A DNA stretch of 64,000 nucleotides, taken from contig NZ_FOLE01000006.1 of the NCBI RefSeq assembly GCF_900112255.1, positions 1 through 64,000 on the forward strand, written 5' to 3'. Position numbers and translations under genes: made by a program. The stretch comes from Flexibacter flexilis DSM 6793 (GTDB lineage: Bacteria; Bacteroidota; Bacteroidia; Cytophagales; Flexibacteraceae). The notes under the pieces are model-generated. The model ran no database searches. It was not told where the DNA came from and saw only the letters and a program-made list of their open reading frames with translations. Positions 18,044 to 26,528 of the stretch are shown here, one piece after another (within the stretch, counting starts at the first letter, position 1; each line of letters starts with the position of its first letter).

Positions 18044-19948
18044 ATGTCCTCTTTTCCTGCTATAACCCAATTGCTCCAGTGGCTCGAAGCCGAAGAAGCC
18101 TCCGAACGCGCCCAACACGAAGAAACTTTACAAAAAGTACCGCTTTCGGAACGCCGTAAAACAGGTATTTCGTGGTATCCGATTCAGATTCGGGAAAGCT
18201 ATTACGACCGCGCCGAGCGGCTCACTTTGGAAGTAGAACGCCCACAAAACCGCGACGTAAGCCACCAATTCCAAAACGGACAAGCGGCAATGCTGTTCAG
18301 TACGCGCGAAAACGACCCAAGCCACAGGATTCGGGGCATCGTGTCGGCGGTGCGCGACAACCAATTGCGCATTACGTTGCAGGCCGACGAACTTCCCGAA
18401 TGGGCAGAAAACGGCAAATTGGGCATTGATGCGCTGTTCGATGAAGTGAGTTTTAAGGAAATGCGCCAGACGCTCAAAGCCGTAACTGAAGCCAAAAGTA
18501 ACCGTTTGGCACATTTGCGCGACGTGCTTTTGGGCGATAAAATGCCTGAATTTGAGAAAGATAATAACTTTGTAGTTCCTGCCAACCTCAACGCGGCGCA
18601 GGCGCAGGCTGTGCAGAAAATTTTGCAGGCCAAAGACATAGCCATCGTACACGGCCCTCCTGGTACTGGCAAAACCACGACCATCACCGAAGCCATTGCG
18701 CTGTGTTTGGCTGCCAAGCCCGACGCGCAAATTTTGGTATGTGCACCCAGCAACAACGCGGTAGATTTGCTAACGGCCAAGCTCCACGAAAAAGGCTTGC
18801 GCGTGTTGCGTTTGGGCAATCCTGCCCGCATCAGCGAGCAAACGATTCAGCACACACTCGATCAAAAAATCACACAACACCCAGAATACAAGCGAATTAA
18901 CGAATACAAAAAACAAGCTGCTGCGTTTCGGAACATGGCTTCGCGCTACAAACGCAACTTTGGCCGCGATGAGCGAAACCAACGCAAATTGTTGTTTGAT
19001 GAGGCGTATAAACTCCTGAACGAGGTTCAGAAAACGGAAGAATACATCGTGGGCAACCTGACGGAAAAAGCGCAAATTATTACTTGCACGCCCGTAGGCA
19101 GTACACACAAATCGCTGTCGGACAAGATGTTTGACTGGGTTTTTGTGGACGAAGCCGCCCAAGCCTTAGAGCCGTTGTGCTGGATTCCGATACAAAAAGC
19201 CCAACGCGTAGTGCTGGCGGGCGACCACAAGCAACTGCCGCCAACCGTCAAAACCGACCAACCTGAAGCAAGGCAAGGTTTGAGCATTACGCTGTTTGAA
19301 AAAGCCATTGCTTTGCAGCCGCAAGCCGCCGTGATGCTCGATACGCAATACCGTATGCACCAAATGATTATGGGTTTTTCGGGCGAATATTTTTATCAAA
19401 ATAAATTGGCGTGTGCGCCATCGGTGCAGCAACGCAAGCCATTAGCCGCCCAACCTTTTGAGCTAATAGATACGGCAGGTTGTGGATTTGAGGAAAAAAA
19501 TACACCCGAAGGAAGCGGTATTTTCAACCCCGAAGAAGCGCAATTGCTCCACAAGATTTGGCGAAATCTCCAAAACGAAATTCCCAATATTGGACAATGT
19601 TCTGTGGGCGTTATCTCACCGTATCGGGCGCAGGTAGAGCATTTGCGGCAAGTGTTTGCAGACGATTTGTTAAGCAATAAAAAACTGACAGTAAACACGA
19701 TAGACGGTTTTCAGGGACAAGAACGCGACATTATTCTGATTAGTTTGGTGCGCAGCAACGACCGCCAAGAAATTGGCTTTTTGGCCGACTATCGACGCAT
19801 GAACGTAGCCCTAACCCGTGCACGCCATAAACTCATCGTGCTGGGCGACAGTGCTACTTTTGCAGCAGACGCGTTTTATGGTGGCTTATTGGCATATTCC
19901 GAAGCACAAGCAGCGTACCGCAGCGCGTGGGAGTTTGTGGCCGATTAA
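18044..19948 (+). CDS. SF1B helicase of the SMUBP2/Upf1-like family
   Basis: A 634-residue superfamily-1 helicase. The N-terminal 150 residues form a beta-rich 1B-type domain. Then come motif I HGPPGTGKTTTITEA, motif Ia APSNNAVDLL, motif II FVDEAAQALEP, motif III LAGDHKQLPPTV, motif IV/V NTIDGFQGQERDIILISLVRS and motif VI MNVALTRARHKLIVLGD. This matches IGHMBP2/SMUBP2, which unwinds RNA or DNA 5' to 3' in eukaryotes. The C-terminal R3H and zinc-finger domains of the mammalian protein are absent. It follows the METTL25-like methyltransferase by 20 bp, which suggests a joint role in RNA metabolism. Confidence 0.9.
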   Translation: MSSFPAITQLLQWLEAEEASERAQHEETLQKVPLSERRKTGISWYPIQIRESYYDRAERLTLEVERPQNRDVSHQFQNGQAAMLFSTRENDPSHRIRGIVSAVRDNQLRITLQADELPEWAENGKLGIDALFDEVSFKEMRQTLKAVTEAKSNRLAHLRDVLLGDKMPEFEKDNNFVVPANLNAAQAQAVQKILQAKDIAIVHGPPGTGKTTTITEAIALCLAAKPDAQILVCAPSNNAVDLLTAKLHEKGLRVLRLGNPARISEQTIQHTLDQKITQHPEYKRINEYKKQAAAFRNMASRYKRNFGRDERNQRKLLFDEAYKLLNEVQKTEEYIVGNLTEKAQIITCTPVGSTHKSLSDKMFDWVFVDEAAQALEPLCWIPIQKAQRVVLAGDHKQLPPTVKTDQPEARQGLSITLFEKAIALQPQAAVMLDTQYRMHQMIMGFSGEYFYQNKLACAPSVQQRKPLAAQPFELIDTAGCGFEEKNTPEGSGIFNPEEAQLLHKIWRNLQNEIPNIGQCSVGVISPYRAQVEHLRQVFADDLLSNKKLTVNTIDGFQGQERDIILISLVRSNDRQEIGFLADYRRMNVALTRARHKLIVLGDSATFAADAFYGGLLAYSEAQAAYRSAWEFVAD

Positions 19949-19971
19949 ATATCGCGTTGGTAATCTGTGGC

Positions 19972-20002
19972 TTTGTTCTTACCTTCGCAGCCCTTAAATT
20001 TG
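19972..20002 (+). promoter_or_regulatory. Promoter of folA
   Basis: TTTG (19972-19975), 19 bp, then TAAATTTG (19995-20002): a perfect consensus. The start point would fall within a few bases of the GTG at 20013. Confidence 0.8.
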
Positions 20003-20012
20003 AAATTGACTT

Positions 20013-20519
20013 GTGAAAATATCCATGATAGTGGCCGTGTCCAGCAATGGCGTGATTGGCCACGAAAATCGTTTGCCGTGGCACTTGCCTGCCGATTTGA
20101 AGTTTTTTAAGCAAAAAACCCTGAATCACTGTATCGTGATGGGGCGCAAAACTTACGAGTCTATCGGCAAACCTTTGCCCAAACGCACGAATATCGTGCT
20201 GACTACCAACGCCAATTGGCAAGCCGAAGGCGTGGAAGTGGTGCATAGTTTGGCGCAAGCCATTGAGCTGGCCAAACAAAAAGGCGAAACCGAACTTTTT
20301 GTAATTGGTGGCGCAGATATTTTCAGACAAGTGTTGCCTTTGGTGGAAACCATTTATTGGACAAAAGTAAAAACCCACGTACAAGGCGATGCGTTTTTGG
20401 AACAGCCCGACGCTGTGCAGTGGGAGCAGGTTTCGGAAGAAAGTTTTGAGGCAGACGAACAAAACACTATTCCTTTTGCGTTTGTGTGCTACCAAAGAAG
20501 AAAACAAGAACAATTATAA
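20013..20519 (+). CDS. folA: Dihydrofolate reductase
   Basis: Reduces dihydrofolate to tetrahydrofolate with NADPH. The 168 residues show the family pattern: KISMIVAVSSNGVIGHENRLPWHLPADLKFFK with the active-site acidic residue in the PADLKFF helix. It continues VMGRKTYESIGKPLP (NADPH binding) and LFVIGGADIFRQ. I prefer the GTG at 20013 to the ATG at 20025 because the first beta-strand (ISMIVAV) needs the extra residues when compared with E. coli FolA. Its own promoter separates it from the helicase gene; ribF follows 25 bp later and is probably in the same transcript. Confidence 0.95.
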   Translation: MKISMIVAVSSNGVIGHENRLPWHLPADLKFFKQKTLNHCIVMGRKTYESIGKPLPKRTNIVLTTNANWQAEGVEVVHSLAQAIELAKQKGETELFVIGGADIFRQVLPLVETIYWTKVKTHVQGDAFLEQPDAVQWEQVSEESFEADEQNTIPFAFVCYQRRKQEQL

Positions 20520-20544
20520 CTACTATAAACCAGCCCGTAGTATC

Positions 20545-21492
20545 GTGAAAATCATCAATGGTTTAGAGGAAATACAGCCCATTCCGTATGCCGTCGTAAC
20601 GGCTGGCACGTTTGATGGCGTGCATCTGGGGCATCAGAAAATATTGAAACGCTTGCGCGAAATTGCCGACGCTTGCGGAGGACAAACCGTGTTGATTACT
20701 TACTGGCCACACCCGCGCATTGTGTTGAGTGGCGGCACGGATACGGGTTTGCGTTTGCTTTCTTCTTACGAAGAGAAAATACATCGTCTGGAGCAATTCG
20801 GGCTTGATTATCTAATTGTATTGCCTTTTACGAAAGAATTTGCGGCCTTAAGTTCGCAAGATTTTATTCAACAAATACTCATCGAAAAGCTCCACACGCG
20901 CAAGTTAGTGATTGGTTACGACCATCGTTTTGGCAAAAATCGCGAAGGTTCGTTTGAGCATTTGCAGGCCAATGCCGCCGCGTATGGCTTTGAGGTAGAG
21001 GAGATTCCGCGTCAAGATGTGGACGAAGTGGGCGTAAGTTCTACGCGCATCCGCAAAGCCCTCGAAGCGGGTGACACGGACACGGCCAATCATTATTTGG
21101 GTGCGCCGTATCTGTTTGTGGGCGAAGTGGTGCACGGCCAACAAATTGGCCGCGTTATTGGCTTCCCGACTGCAAATATTGCCATTGCCGACCCGTACAA
21201 ACTTATTCCTGCAAGGGGCGTTTATGCGGTGCGTCTGATGCTCCCTGACGGACGTTTGTTTGGGGGAATGATGAGTATTGGGGTTCGCCCGACGGTGGAC
21301 AATAGTGGCGTGCAAAGCATTGAGGTAAATATTTTTGATTTTGCAGAAGACATTTACGGCCAATCGGTGACGGTGGAAGTTATTGCGTTTATGCGCTGGG
21401 AAGAAAAATTTGCCAATTTGGCGGCTTTGCAAGTGGCTCTTTATGCCGACAAAGAAAATGCGCTCGAAATTTTGGCGGCGATTAGCAAATAA
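20545..21492 (+). CDS. ribF: Bifunctional riboflavin kinase / FAD synthetase
   Basis: Converts riboflavin to FMN and FMN to FAD. The protein is 315 residues long if started at the GTG at 20545, giving MKIINGLEEIQPIPYAV; earlier in-frame starts lie inside folA and add unrelated sequence. The N-terminal nucleotidyltransferase domain has TFDGVHLGHQKIL and the later SSTRIRKALEAGD. The C-terminal riboflavin kinase domain has VVHGQQIGRVIGFPTANI and GVYAV, with GVRPTV and FIRWEEKF-type closing segments. Length is normal for RibF. It sits 25 bp behind folA, so two cofactor genes share a transcript. Confidence 0.94.
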   Translation: MKIINGLEEIQPIPYAVVTAGTFDGVHLGHQKILKRLREIADACGGQTVLITYWPHPRIVLSGGTDTGLRLLSSYEEKIHRLEQFGLDYLIVLPFTKEFAALSSQDFIQQILIEKLHTRKLVIGYDHRFGKNREGSFEHLQANAAAYGFEVEEIPRQDVDEVGVSSTRIRKALEAGDTDTANHYLGAPYLFVGEVVHGQQIGRVIGFPTANIAIADPYKLIPARGVYAVRLMLPDGRLFGGMMSIGVRPTVDNSGVQSIEVNIFDFAEDIYGQSVTVEVIAFMRWEEKFANLAALQVALYADKENALEILAAISK

Positions 21493-21523
21493 ATAATAGA
21501 AGTACAGATATTTTACTTTTTAT

Positions 21524-21570
21524 ACAAGCCAATTCTTGCAGGTTTTAGAAGCCTGAGAGAATTGGCTTGT
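21524..21570 (+). terminator. Long hairpin after ribF
   Basis: ACAAGCCAATTCT (21524-21536) pairs perfectly with its complement at 21558-21570; a second small stem (CAGG/CCTG) can form in the loop. No strong T-run follows, so its strength as a terminator is uncertain. Confidence 0.6.
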
Positions 21571-21989
21571 CTGATTTTCAGATTGTTGCGATTTTATAAA
21601 ATGACTTTTACCTTATTCAAAATAAACTAAAATACGTGCAGTTCGTTGTTGGATTGGTGGTCGAGATGTTGTCTGTTGGTAAATTTGCGCCAGTTCAAAA
21701 TGAAGAAGGTCAATCTTTTAGCCCAAATGATGACCGATGTTTTTGCCTGCAAAGTAGGAAACAGCGGAGTATATTTATTGGTAATGCTCGAAATAAATAA
21801 GATACATTTTGTTGTAAATGGTTGATTTATAGTAAAGTAGTGTATTGTTTTTTGAAGCGACATTCATTTTGCATTTGCTTGCAGTGTAAGTAGTTGTGAC
21901 TTATGTTTTTTAACTATTACAGTAAGAGTGGTACACTTTTTTCTTGCCTCTGCTGTGGTAAAGTCTTCGGTATCGTAGCGTGGATTTAC
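21571..21989. other. Intergenic region, no convincing gene
   Basis: About 420 bp of AT-rich DNA between the ribF hairpin and the promoter of the UbiA-like gene. A 78-codon frame on the minus strand (21627-21863) has low-complexity, aromatic-rich content with no recognisable motif and no promoter; I do not call it. Confidence 0.5.
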
Positions 21990-21997
21990 TACCTTTG
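21990..21997 (+). promoter_or_regulatory. -7 promoter element before the UbiA-like gene
   Basis: TACCTTTG matches the consensus. The start point would lie near 22003, leaving a leader of about 47 nt before the ATG at 22051. A 25-codon frame begins right at this start point. No clear -33 element. Confidence 0.55.
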
Positions 21998-22004
21998 TAA
22001 AACT

Positions 22005-22082
22005 ATGAGCAAAAAGTGGCATAGTTTATCCTATTTCAATTTGTTAGCGAATGTCATTACTGAAAATCCTCCAATACCTTAA
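22005..22082 (+). other. Possible leader ORF overlapping the UbiA-like gene start
   Basis: An ATG at 22005, practically at the predicted transcription start, opens a 25-codon frame (MSKKWHSLSYFNLLANVITE...) that stops at 22082, overlapping the start of the next gene by 32 nt in another frame. It may be chance; nothing but its position supports translation. Confidence 0.2.
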
Positions 22083-22893
22083 CTTTGATGTCGTACTGGG
22101 TGCAATCCTAAGTCTGTTAATGGTTCAGCATTTATCGGACGTATTGCCGCAGTTGAGTGTATCGGTGTGTTTGGCATTGGCAGTGTTTGTGGTGTATAGT
22201 ACGGATCGTCTTTTAGATGTATTTGGTAATAAAGAATCAGATATTCTTACAACACGCCACCGTTTTTATTTTAAGCATTTTGGGGGATTGGCTCTACTGA
22301 CGGCGCAGGCTATTTGGGTTGGTGGGGTAGTGGCTTGGCAATCTTTGCCCAATACGGTTTGGATTTTTGGCTTACGTCTTTCCGCAGCGGTGGTAGCATA
22401 CTTGCTTTTGGTACAAATTTTACCCAAACCCATCAAAATATATTTTCCTAAGGAAGTTCTCACTGCTTTTGTTTATTGTGCTGGTATTTGGGGCAGCGTG
22501 AAAGCGCAAGGCGCACAAACTTCTATGGCATGGTATTGGGCTGCTAGTGTGTTTGGGCTTATAGCCTTGCTCAATCTATTGTTGTTTACTTACTATGAGT
22601 ACGACCGCGACCTCAAACAGCAACAAGCTGCATTGTTTCATCGGTGGGGGAAGAAAAAAATAAAGCTAATTTTTAATGTTTTAGCAGTAATAATATTGTT
22701 ATCCGTGGTTATGCTTATGTGGCAAAAGCATACGCCTCATATTTGGCTTTGGGTAGAAATGACAGAAATGGCAATGGCATTATGGCTTGTATTGGTCATG
22801 TATCAACCCAAACTTTTTAGAAGGGCTTCGCGGTATAGGTTTGCTGCTGATGCCGTGTTTTTGTTTCCAGCTTGGGTATTATTTTTGAATTAA
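22051..22893 (+). CDS. Polytopic membrane protein, UbiA-superfamily-like
   Basis: A 280-residue integral membrane protein with about eight hydrophobic segments. The pattern VYSTDRLLDVFGNKESD (Asp at 52, 56 and 64) and a second acidic segment YYEYDRDLKQQ near residue 190 resemble the two Asp-rich motifs of UbiA prenyltransferases, but the canonical NDxxD is missing. An intramembrane aromatic prenyltransferase-like fold is a reasonable inference; activity and substrate cannot be assigned. It stands alone between ribF and scpB with its own -7 element. Confidence 0.6.
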   Translation: MSLLKILQYLNFDVVLGAILSLLMVQHLSDVLPQLSVSVCLALAVFVVYSTDRLLDVFGNKESDILTTRHRFYFKHFGGLALLTAQAIWVGGVVAWQSLPNTVWIFGLRLSAAVVAYLLLVQILPKPIKIYFPKEVLTAFVYCAGIWGSVKAQGAQTSMAWYWAASVFGLIALLNLLLFTYYEYDRDLKQQQAALFHRWGKKKIKLIFNVLAVIILLSVVMLMWQKHTPHIWLWVEMTEMAMALWLVLVMYQPKLFRRASRYRFAADAVFLFPAWVLFLN

Positions 22894-23023
22894 AGTGCTT
22901 ACTGACAGTTACTTGTTTGTATTTAACCCCAAAGATTTTCAATGGGAAATTGCTAAAGTAAATTAGTTTTTGCTTGTGTGCGTTTATTGTTTTAAACCCA
23001 AAACAATTGAGCTCCTTTTTTTT

Positions 23024-23031
23024 TATTTTTG
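23024..23031 (+). promoter_or_regulatory. Candidate -7 element for scpB
   Basis: TATTTTTG fits TAnnTTTG and ends 4 nt before the scpB ATG at 23036, so transcription would start almost at the start codon. It lies in a T-rich stretch, which raises the chance of a random match. Confidence 0.4.
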
Positions 23032-23035
23032 CCGC

Positions 23036-23614
23036 ATGGATTTTCTTCACAAACACATCGAAGCCCTGATTTTTTGTAGTGCCGAGCCGCTCAGCGTGGC
23101 CGATATGCGCCGTTGTCTGTCGGAAATGCTCAACACCGACGTGCCCGAAGCCCACATCAATAAGGCCATTGCAGTGCTTACCGAAAAATATCAGGCCGAC
23201 GAATACGTCTTTGCGATTGCCAAACTTTCGGGCGGCTATCAGTTCCTGACCAAACCCGCATATCAGACGAGCATCAATATTTTATTACAACAAAAATCGA
23301 AAAAACGGCTTTCTACGTCGGCACTCGAAACGTTGGCCATTATCGCCTACAAACAGCCCGTTACCAAAGCCCAAATCGAACAAATCAGGGGCGTAAACTG
23401 CGATTATGCACTCCAAAAATTGCTGGATAAAGAATTGGTAGCCATTCAGGGCAAAGCCGACACAGTTGGCCGCCCGTTGCTGTATGGCACAGGTACGAAG
23501 TTTATGGAACATTTTGGCCTTAATTCCTTGCGCGATTTGCCGCAACTCAAAGACATTGCCGCCGAACAAAACGACAACGAAATCGGGACGGCCACAGACA
23601 ATACCGAAAACTAA
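23036..23614 (+). CDS. scpB: Segregation and condensation protein B
   Basis: A subunit of the SMC-ScpAB condensin complex, needed for chromosome compaction and segregation. The 192 residues form two winged-helix domains: MDFLHKHIEALIFCSAEPLS at the start, and the conserved LETLAIIAYKQPVTKAQIEQIRG-type segment in the second. GRPLLYGTGTKFMEHFGL follows, typical of ScpB. The ATG at 23036 is preferred over an earlier in-frame codon because the family begins there. scpA is not adjacent. The C-terminal tail is short and acidic. Confidence 0.93.
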   Translation: MDFLHKHIEALIFCSAEPLSVADMRRCLSEMLNTDVPEAHINKAIAVLTEKYQADEYVFAIAKLSGGYQFLTKPAYQTSINILLQQKSKKRLSTSALETLAIIAYKQPVTKAQIEQIRGVNCDYALQKLLDKELVAIQGKADTVGRPLLYGTGTKFMEHFGLNSLRDLPQLKDIAAEQNDNEIGTATDNTEN

Positions 23615-23843
23615 ACTTTTGACATAGACAACTGACATTTTGTCGGATTCTGGGTTTTGAAAAAGTGTAGGCATTGTTTTTGTTTTTAGGCAAAAAGATA
23701 GATTAAACGATTGTTTTAACATTTTTTAACAGAAAAAAACAGGCGAATATTCAATAAATGCACAATTATTGCGGTTAATAAGCCAAAAGCACTTGATTGA
23801 GGCTTTTCTGAAATCGTCAAAAAAACATTAGAACTTTAAGTTT

Positions 23844-25322
23844 ATGAAAAAACACTTGCCTTTGGTGGCTTCTGCTATAGTAGGGAGTGCCATCACTTTA
23901 GGAGCGTATCAATTCATGCCACAGCGCACAGGTGTGGTGATTCGCGAAACCCAAACATCTGCGCCGATACTCACTTCCGCACACGGCACTGCCGAAGCTG
24001 CGCCGCTGGATTTTTCGGCCACAGCCGAGCGCGTAACCCCTGCGGTAGTTCACATCAAATCCACGATTGGCGTACAAAAGCCACAGGCTTCAGCCCAACA
24101 AATTCCTGATGCTTTCCGCGACTTTTTTGGCGGTGGCGGCAATCCGTTTTTCTTTGGCGAACCGATGCAGCAAGCCCCACAACAAAGCACGGGTTCGGGT
24201 GTAATTATTAGCTCAGATGGCTACATCGTAACCAACAATCACGTAATTGACCACGCCGACGAGTTGGAAGTAACACTCCACGACAACCGCACTTACAAAG
24301 CCAAAGTCATTGGTACAGACCCTTCTACGGATTTGGCCGTGATTCAGATAAAAGAAAAAGATTTGCCGACATTGGGTTTTGGAAACTCTGATGCCGTGCG
24401 CGTAGGCCAATGGGTTTTGGCCGTCGGCAACCCGTTTAACCTTTCTTCGACCGTAACGGCGGGCGTAGTAAGTGCCAAAGGCCGTAACTTACGCATCGTA
24501 AAAGACAAAGCCGCCATTGAGTCGTTTATCCAAACCGATGCAGCCGTAAACCCTGGCAACAGCGGCGGCGCGTTGGTGAGTTTGGATGGCGGTTTGGTGG
24601 GAATCAATACTGCAATTTATTCACAAACAGGCTCTTATGCGGGATATGCTTTTGCCGTTCCGTCCAAGATTGTTGAAAAAGTAACCGAAGACCTGATTCG
24701 TTATGGCGTAGTGCAACGCGGATTTTTGGGTATTACGATTCGTGACCTGAACAGCACTTTGGCCAAAGAACACGACCTCGAAATTACGGAAGGTGTGTTA
24801 GTGGACAGCCTCACCAAAGAAAGCGCAGCCAAAGAAGGCGGCGTAAAAGCGGGTGACGTAATCGTGAAAGTAGATGGCCACGAGGTGAAAAGCAGTGCGC
24901 AATTGCAAGAAGCCATTGGCCGCCACCGCCCAGGAGATAAAGTGGCTTTGGTGGTAAATCGCGAAGGCAAAGAAAAAGATTTGACCGTAACACTCAAAAA
25001 CCAAGCAGGCAACAAAGAAATTGTGAAAAAAGAAAAACAAGAAGTGTTGTCGTCGTTGGGGTTGGAGTTGGAACAAGCCAGTAGCAAAGAATGCAAAAAA
25101 GCTGGTGTCGAGTCAGGCGTGAAAATCAGCAAGTTACTTGCAGGCAAATTGCGCCAACAAACCGATGTTCGCGAAGGATTTATTATTACCAAAATAGACA
25201 AAACACCTGTTAAGTCTGTGAAAGACGTAACCGACTTGCTCAACAGCAAAACAGGCGGCGTAATGATGGAAGGCGTTTATCCTGATTACCCTGGTACGTA
25301 TTACTACGCATTTGGTTTATAA
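23844..25322 (+). CDS. degP: DegP/HtrA-family periplasmic serine protease
   Basis: A Do-family protease/chaperone of the periplasm. The 492 residues begin with an uncleaved anchor or signal peptide (MKKHLPLVASAIVGSAITLG). The trypsin-like domain has catalytic H133 (TNNHVID), D163 (STDLAV) and S240 (NPGNSGG), with a Gly/Phe-rich LA-loop region (DFFGGGGNPFFFGE). Two PDZ domains follow, the first around RGFLGITIRDLN to VKVDGHEVKSS, and the second about 405-475. The C-terminus (YPGTYYYAFGL) is family-typical for Bacteroidota. Single gene, strong terminator behind it. No recognisable promoter element; a near-palindrome TTAAAC/GTTTTAA lies at 23703-23719. Confidence 0.94.
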   Translation: MKKHLPLVASAIVGSAITLGAYQFMPQRTGVVIRETQTSAPILTSAHGTAEAAPLDFSATAERVTPAVVHIKSTIGVQKPQASAQQIPDAFRDFFGGGGNPFFFGEPMQQAPQQSTGSGVIISSDGYIVTNNHVIDHADELEVTLHDNRTYKAKVIGTDPSTDLAVIQIKEKDLPTLGFGNSDAVRVGQWVLAVGNPFNLSSTVTAGVVSAKGRNLRIVKDKAAIESFIQTDAAVNPGNSGGALVSLDGGLVGINTAIYSQTGSYAGYAFAVPSKIVEKVTEDLIRYGVVQRGFLGITIRDLNSTLAKEHDLEITEGVLVDSLTKESAAKEGGVKAGDVIVKVDGHEVKSSAQLQEAIGRHRPGDKVALVVNREGKEKDLTVTLKNQAGNKEIVKKEKQEVLSSLGLELEQASSKECKKAGVESGVKISKLLAGKLRQQTDVREGFIITKIDKTPVKSVKDVTDLLNSKTGGVMMEGVYPDYPGTYYYAFGL

Positions 25323-25340
25323 TATTGGGTTGAGTAAATA

Positions 25341-25386
25341 AAAAAGGTTGCGCCTCTGTCAATTCTGACAGAGGCGCAACCTTTTT
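25341..25386. terminator. Perfect 21-bp-stem bidirectional terminator
   Basis: AAAAAGGTTGCGCCTCTGTC (25341 onward) pairs perfectly with its complement ending at 25386 around a 4-nt loop, with A-run on one side and T-run on the other. It separates convergent degP and the methyltransferase gene. Confidence 0.95.
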
Positions 25387-25401
25387 ACAACCATTCATAA
25401 A

Positions 25402-26070
25402 TTACAATTTTTGAAGCAGCAGCACGCCAAAAGTGCGTTCTACTTTTTGGCCGATGTTACTAAATGTTTCTTCGGTATAATGCTTTTGTTCAAGATGTTG
25501 ATGCGGAATATTTTTAACCAAATTCAAAATACCTTCGGTGTCATAAAGCGAAAAACCGTATTGCGTGAAAGCCAGTTTTTGCATCGAGTCTTTTTCAACA
25601 AAACTCAAACACAAATAGCCTCCACTTTTTAATACACGGCCAATTTCACGAATATAGTTCACAGGATTTTGCCAAAAATAAACCGTATTCACCGAAAAAA
25701 TAATGTCAAAATGTGCATCTGGCGCAGGAATGTGAGTGCCGTCGGTGAGCAAAAAACGCGCTTGCCCTGCGGCAATGGTTTGCGCGTTTTCTTTTTGAGC
25801 TTCCTCGTACATTGTTTGGGATACTTCCAAGCCAACATACTGAATATTAGCTGCTTTGTGGAGAAATTCGGGCAGATGATGTGCATTTCCATGTCCAATT
25901 TCCAGCACTTGCGCACCGTCTGTAATCGGCAAAGACTCGATAGTTTTCCGAATCATGTTATCATTGGTAACATTCATACGCTTGCCCAACTGTACGCCGT
26001 CCTCTCCTTTGGGGTGGCTAAGTTGTTGGGCTAATGCCTTGAGTTGTTCTTCGGAAAGTTGCTGCGCCAT
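25402..26070 (-). CDS. Class I SAM-dependent methyltransferase, UbiE-like
   Basis: A cytosolic methyltransferase of 222 residues with the SAM motif VLEIGHGNAHHLPEF, followed by VGLEVSQTMYEEAQ, ARFLLTDGT and FDIIFSVNTVYFWQNPVNYI. A closing EIGRVLKSGGYLCLSFVEKD segment fits the Methyltransf_11 type. In the SAM motif the usual second/third Gly pattern is GHGN. The substrate is unknown. It begins 5 bp after the dtd stop codon, so it is the last gene of the M20-dtd-methyltransferase operon. Confidence 0.85.
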   Translation of the reverse strand: MAQQLSEEQLKALAQQLSHPKGEDGVQLGKRMNVTNDNMIRKTIESLPITDGAQVLEIGHGNAHHLPEFLHKAANIQYVGLEVSQTMYEEAQKENAQTIAAGQARFLLTDGTHIPAPDAHFDIIFSVNTVYFWQNPVNYIREIGRVLKSGGYLCLSFVEKDSMQKLAFTQYGFSLYDTEGILNLVKNIPHQHLEQKHYTEETFSNIGQKVERTFGVLLLQKL

Positions 26071-26075
26071 TAGGT

Positions 26076-26528
26076 TTATTTTTTATTTTGAGAATCAATA
26101 ACAATAGTTACGGGGCCATCATTGAGCAAAGAAACTTTCATGTCTGCCCCAAAAACACCTGTTTGTACAGGCTTGCCGAGCAAACCGCCAAGTTCTTGTA
26201 TCATTTGTTCGTACAAAGAAATGGCAATTTCTGGCCGCGCCGCTTCTATAAACGAAGGCCTATTTCCTTTTTTGGTAGAAGCCAACAGCGTAAATTGACT
26301 GATAAGCAAAATATTGCCGTTTATGTCTTGTACAGATTTATTCATTTTGCCTTCTTCGTCAGAAAAAATACGCATGGCCGCAATTTTGGCGGCAAGCCAC
26401 TGTACATCGTCGGCAGTGTCAATAGTGGCAATGCCAAGCAGCACCAACAAACCCGCCTCAATTTGGCCGTTTACGTGGCCATCTATGCGCACGGCGGCTT
26501 CCGTAACGCGTTGAATTACAGCTACCAT
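26076..26528 (-). CDS. dtd: D-aminoacyl-tRNA deacylase
   Basis: Removes D-amino acids (and glycine mischarged on tRNA-Ala) from tRNA. The 150 residues show the whole family: [16 protein letters not shown] at the start, the [17 protein letters not shown] catalytic segment, and the GPVTIVIDS end with the cross-subunit proline motif NDGPVT. The start codon overlaps the stop of the upstream M20 gene by one base (TAATG), indicating coupled translation. Confidence 0.96.
   Translation of the reverse strand: MVAVIQRVTEAAVRIDGHVNGQIEAGLLVLLGIATIDTADDVQWLAAKIAAMRIFSDEEGKMNKSVQDINGNILLISQFTLLASTKKGNRPSFIEAARPEIAISLYEQMIQELGGLLGKPVQTGVFGADMKVSLLNDGPVTIVIDSQNKK

Noticed and set aside
20025-20027. ATG as start of folA
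   Set aside because: Would remove part of the first beta-strand that is present in E. coli FolA; GTG at 20013 keeps it.
21627-21863. 78-codon frame on the minus strand between ribF and the UbiA-like gene
   Set aside because: Low-complexity aromatic-rich translation, no family motif, no promoter element, no neighbour support.
23703-23719. Near-palindrome TTAAAC/GTTTTAA upstream of degP as a regulator site
   Set aside because: Short and AT-rich; an extra T breaks symmetry and no known site matches. Left as a note only.
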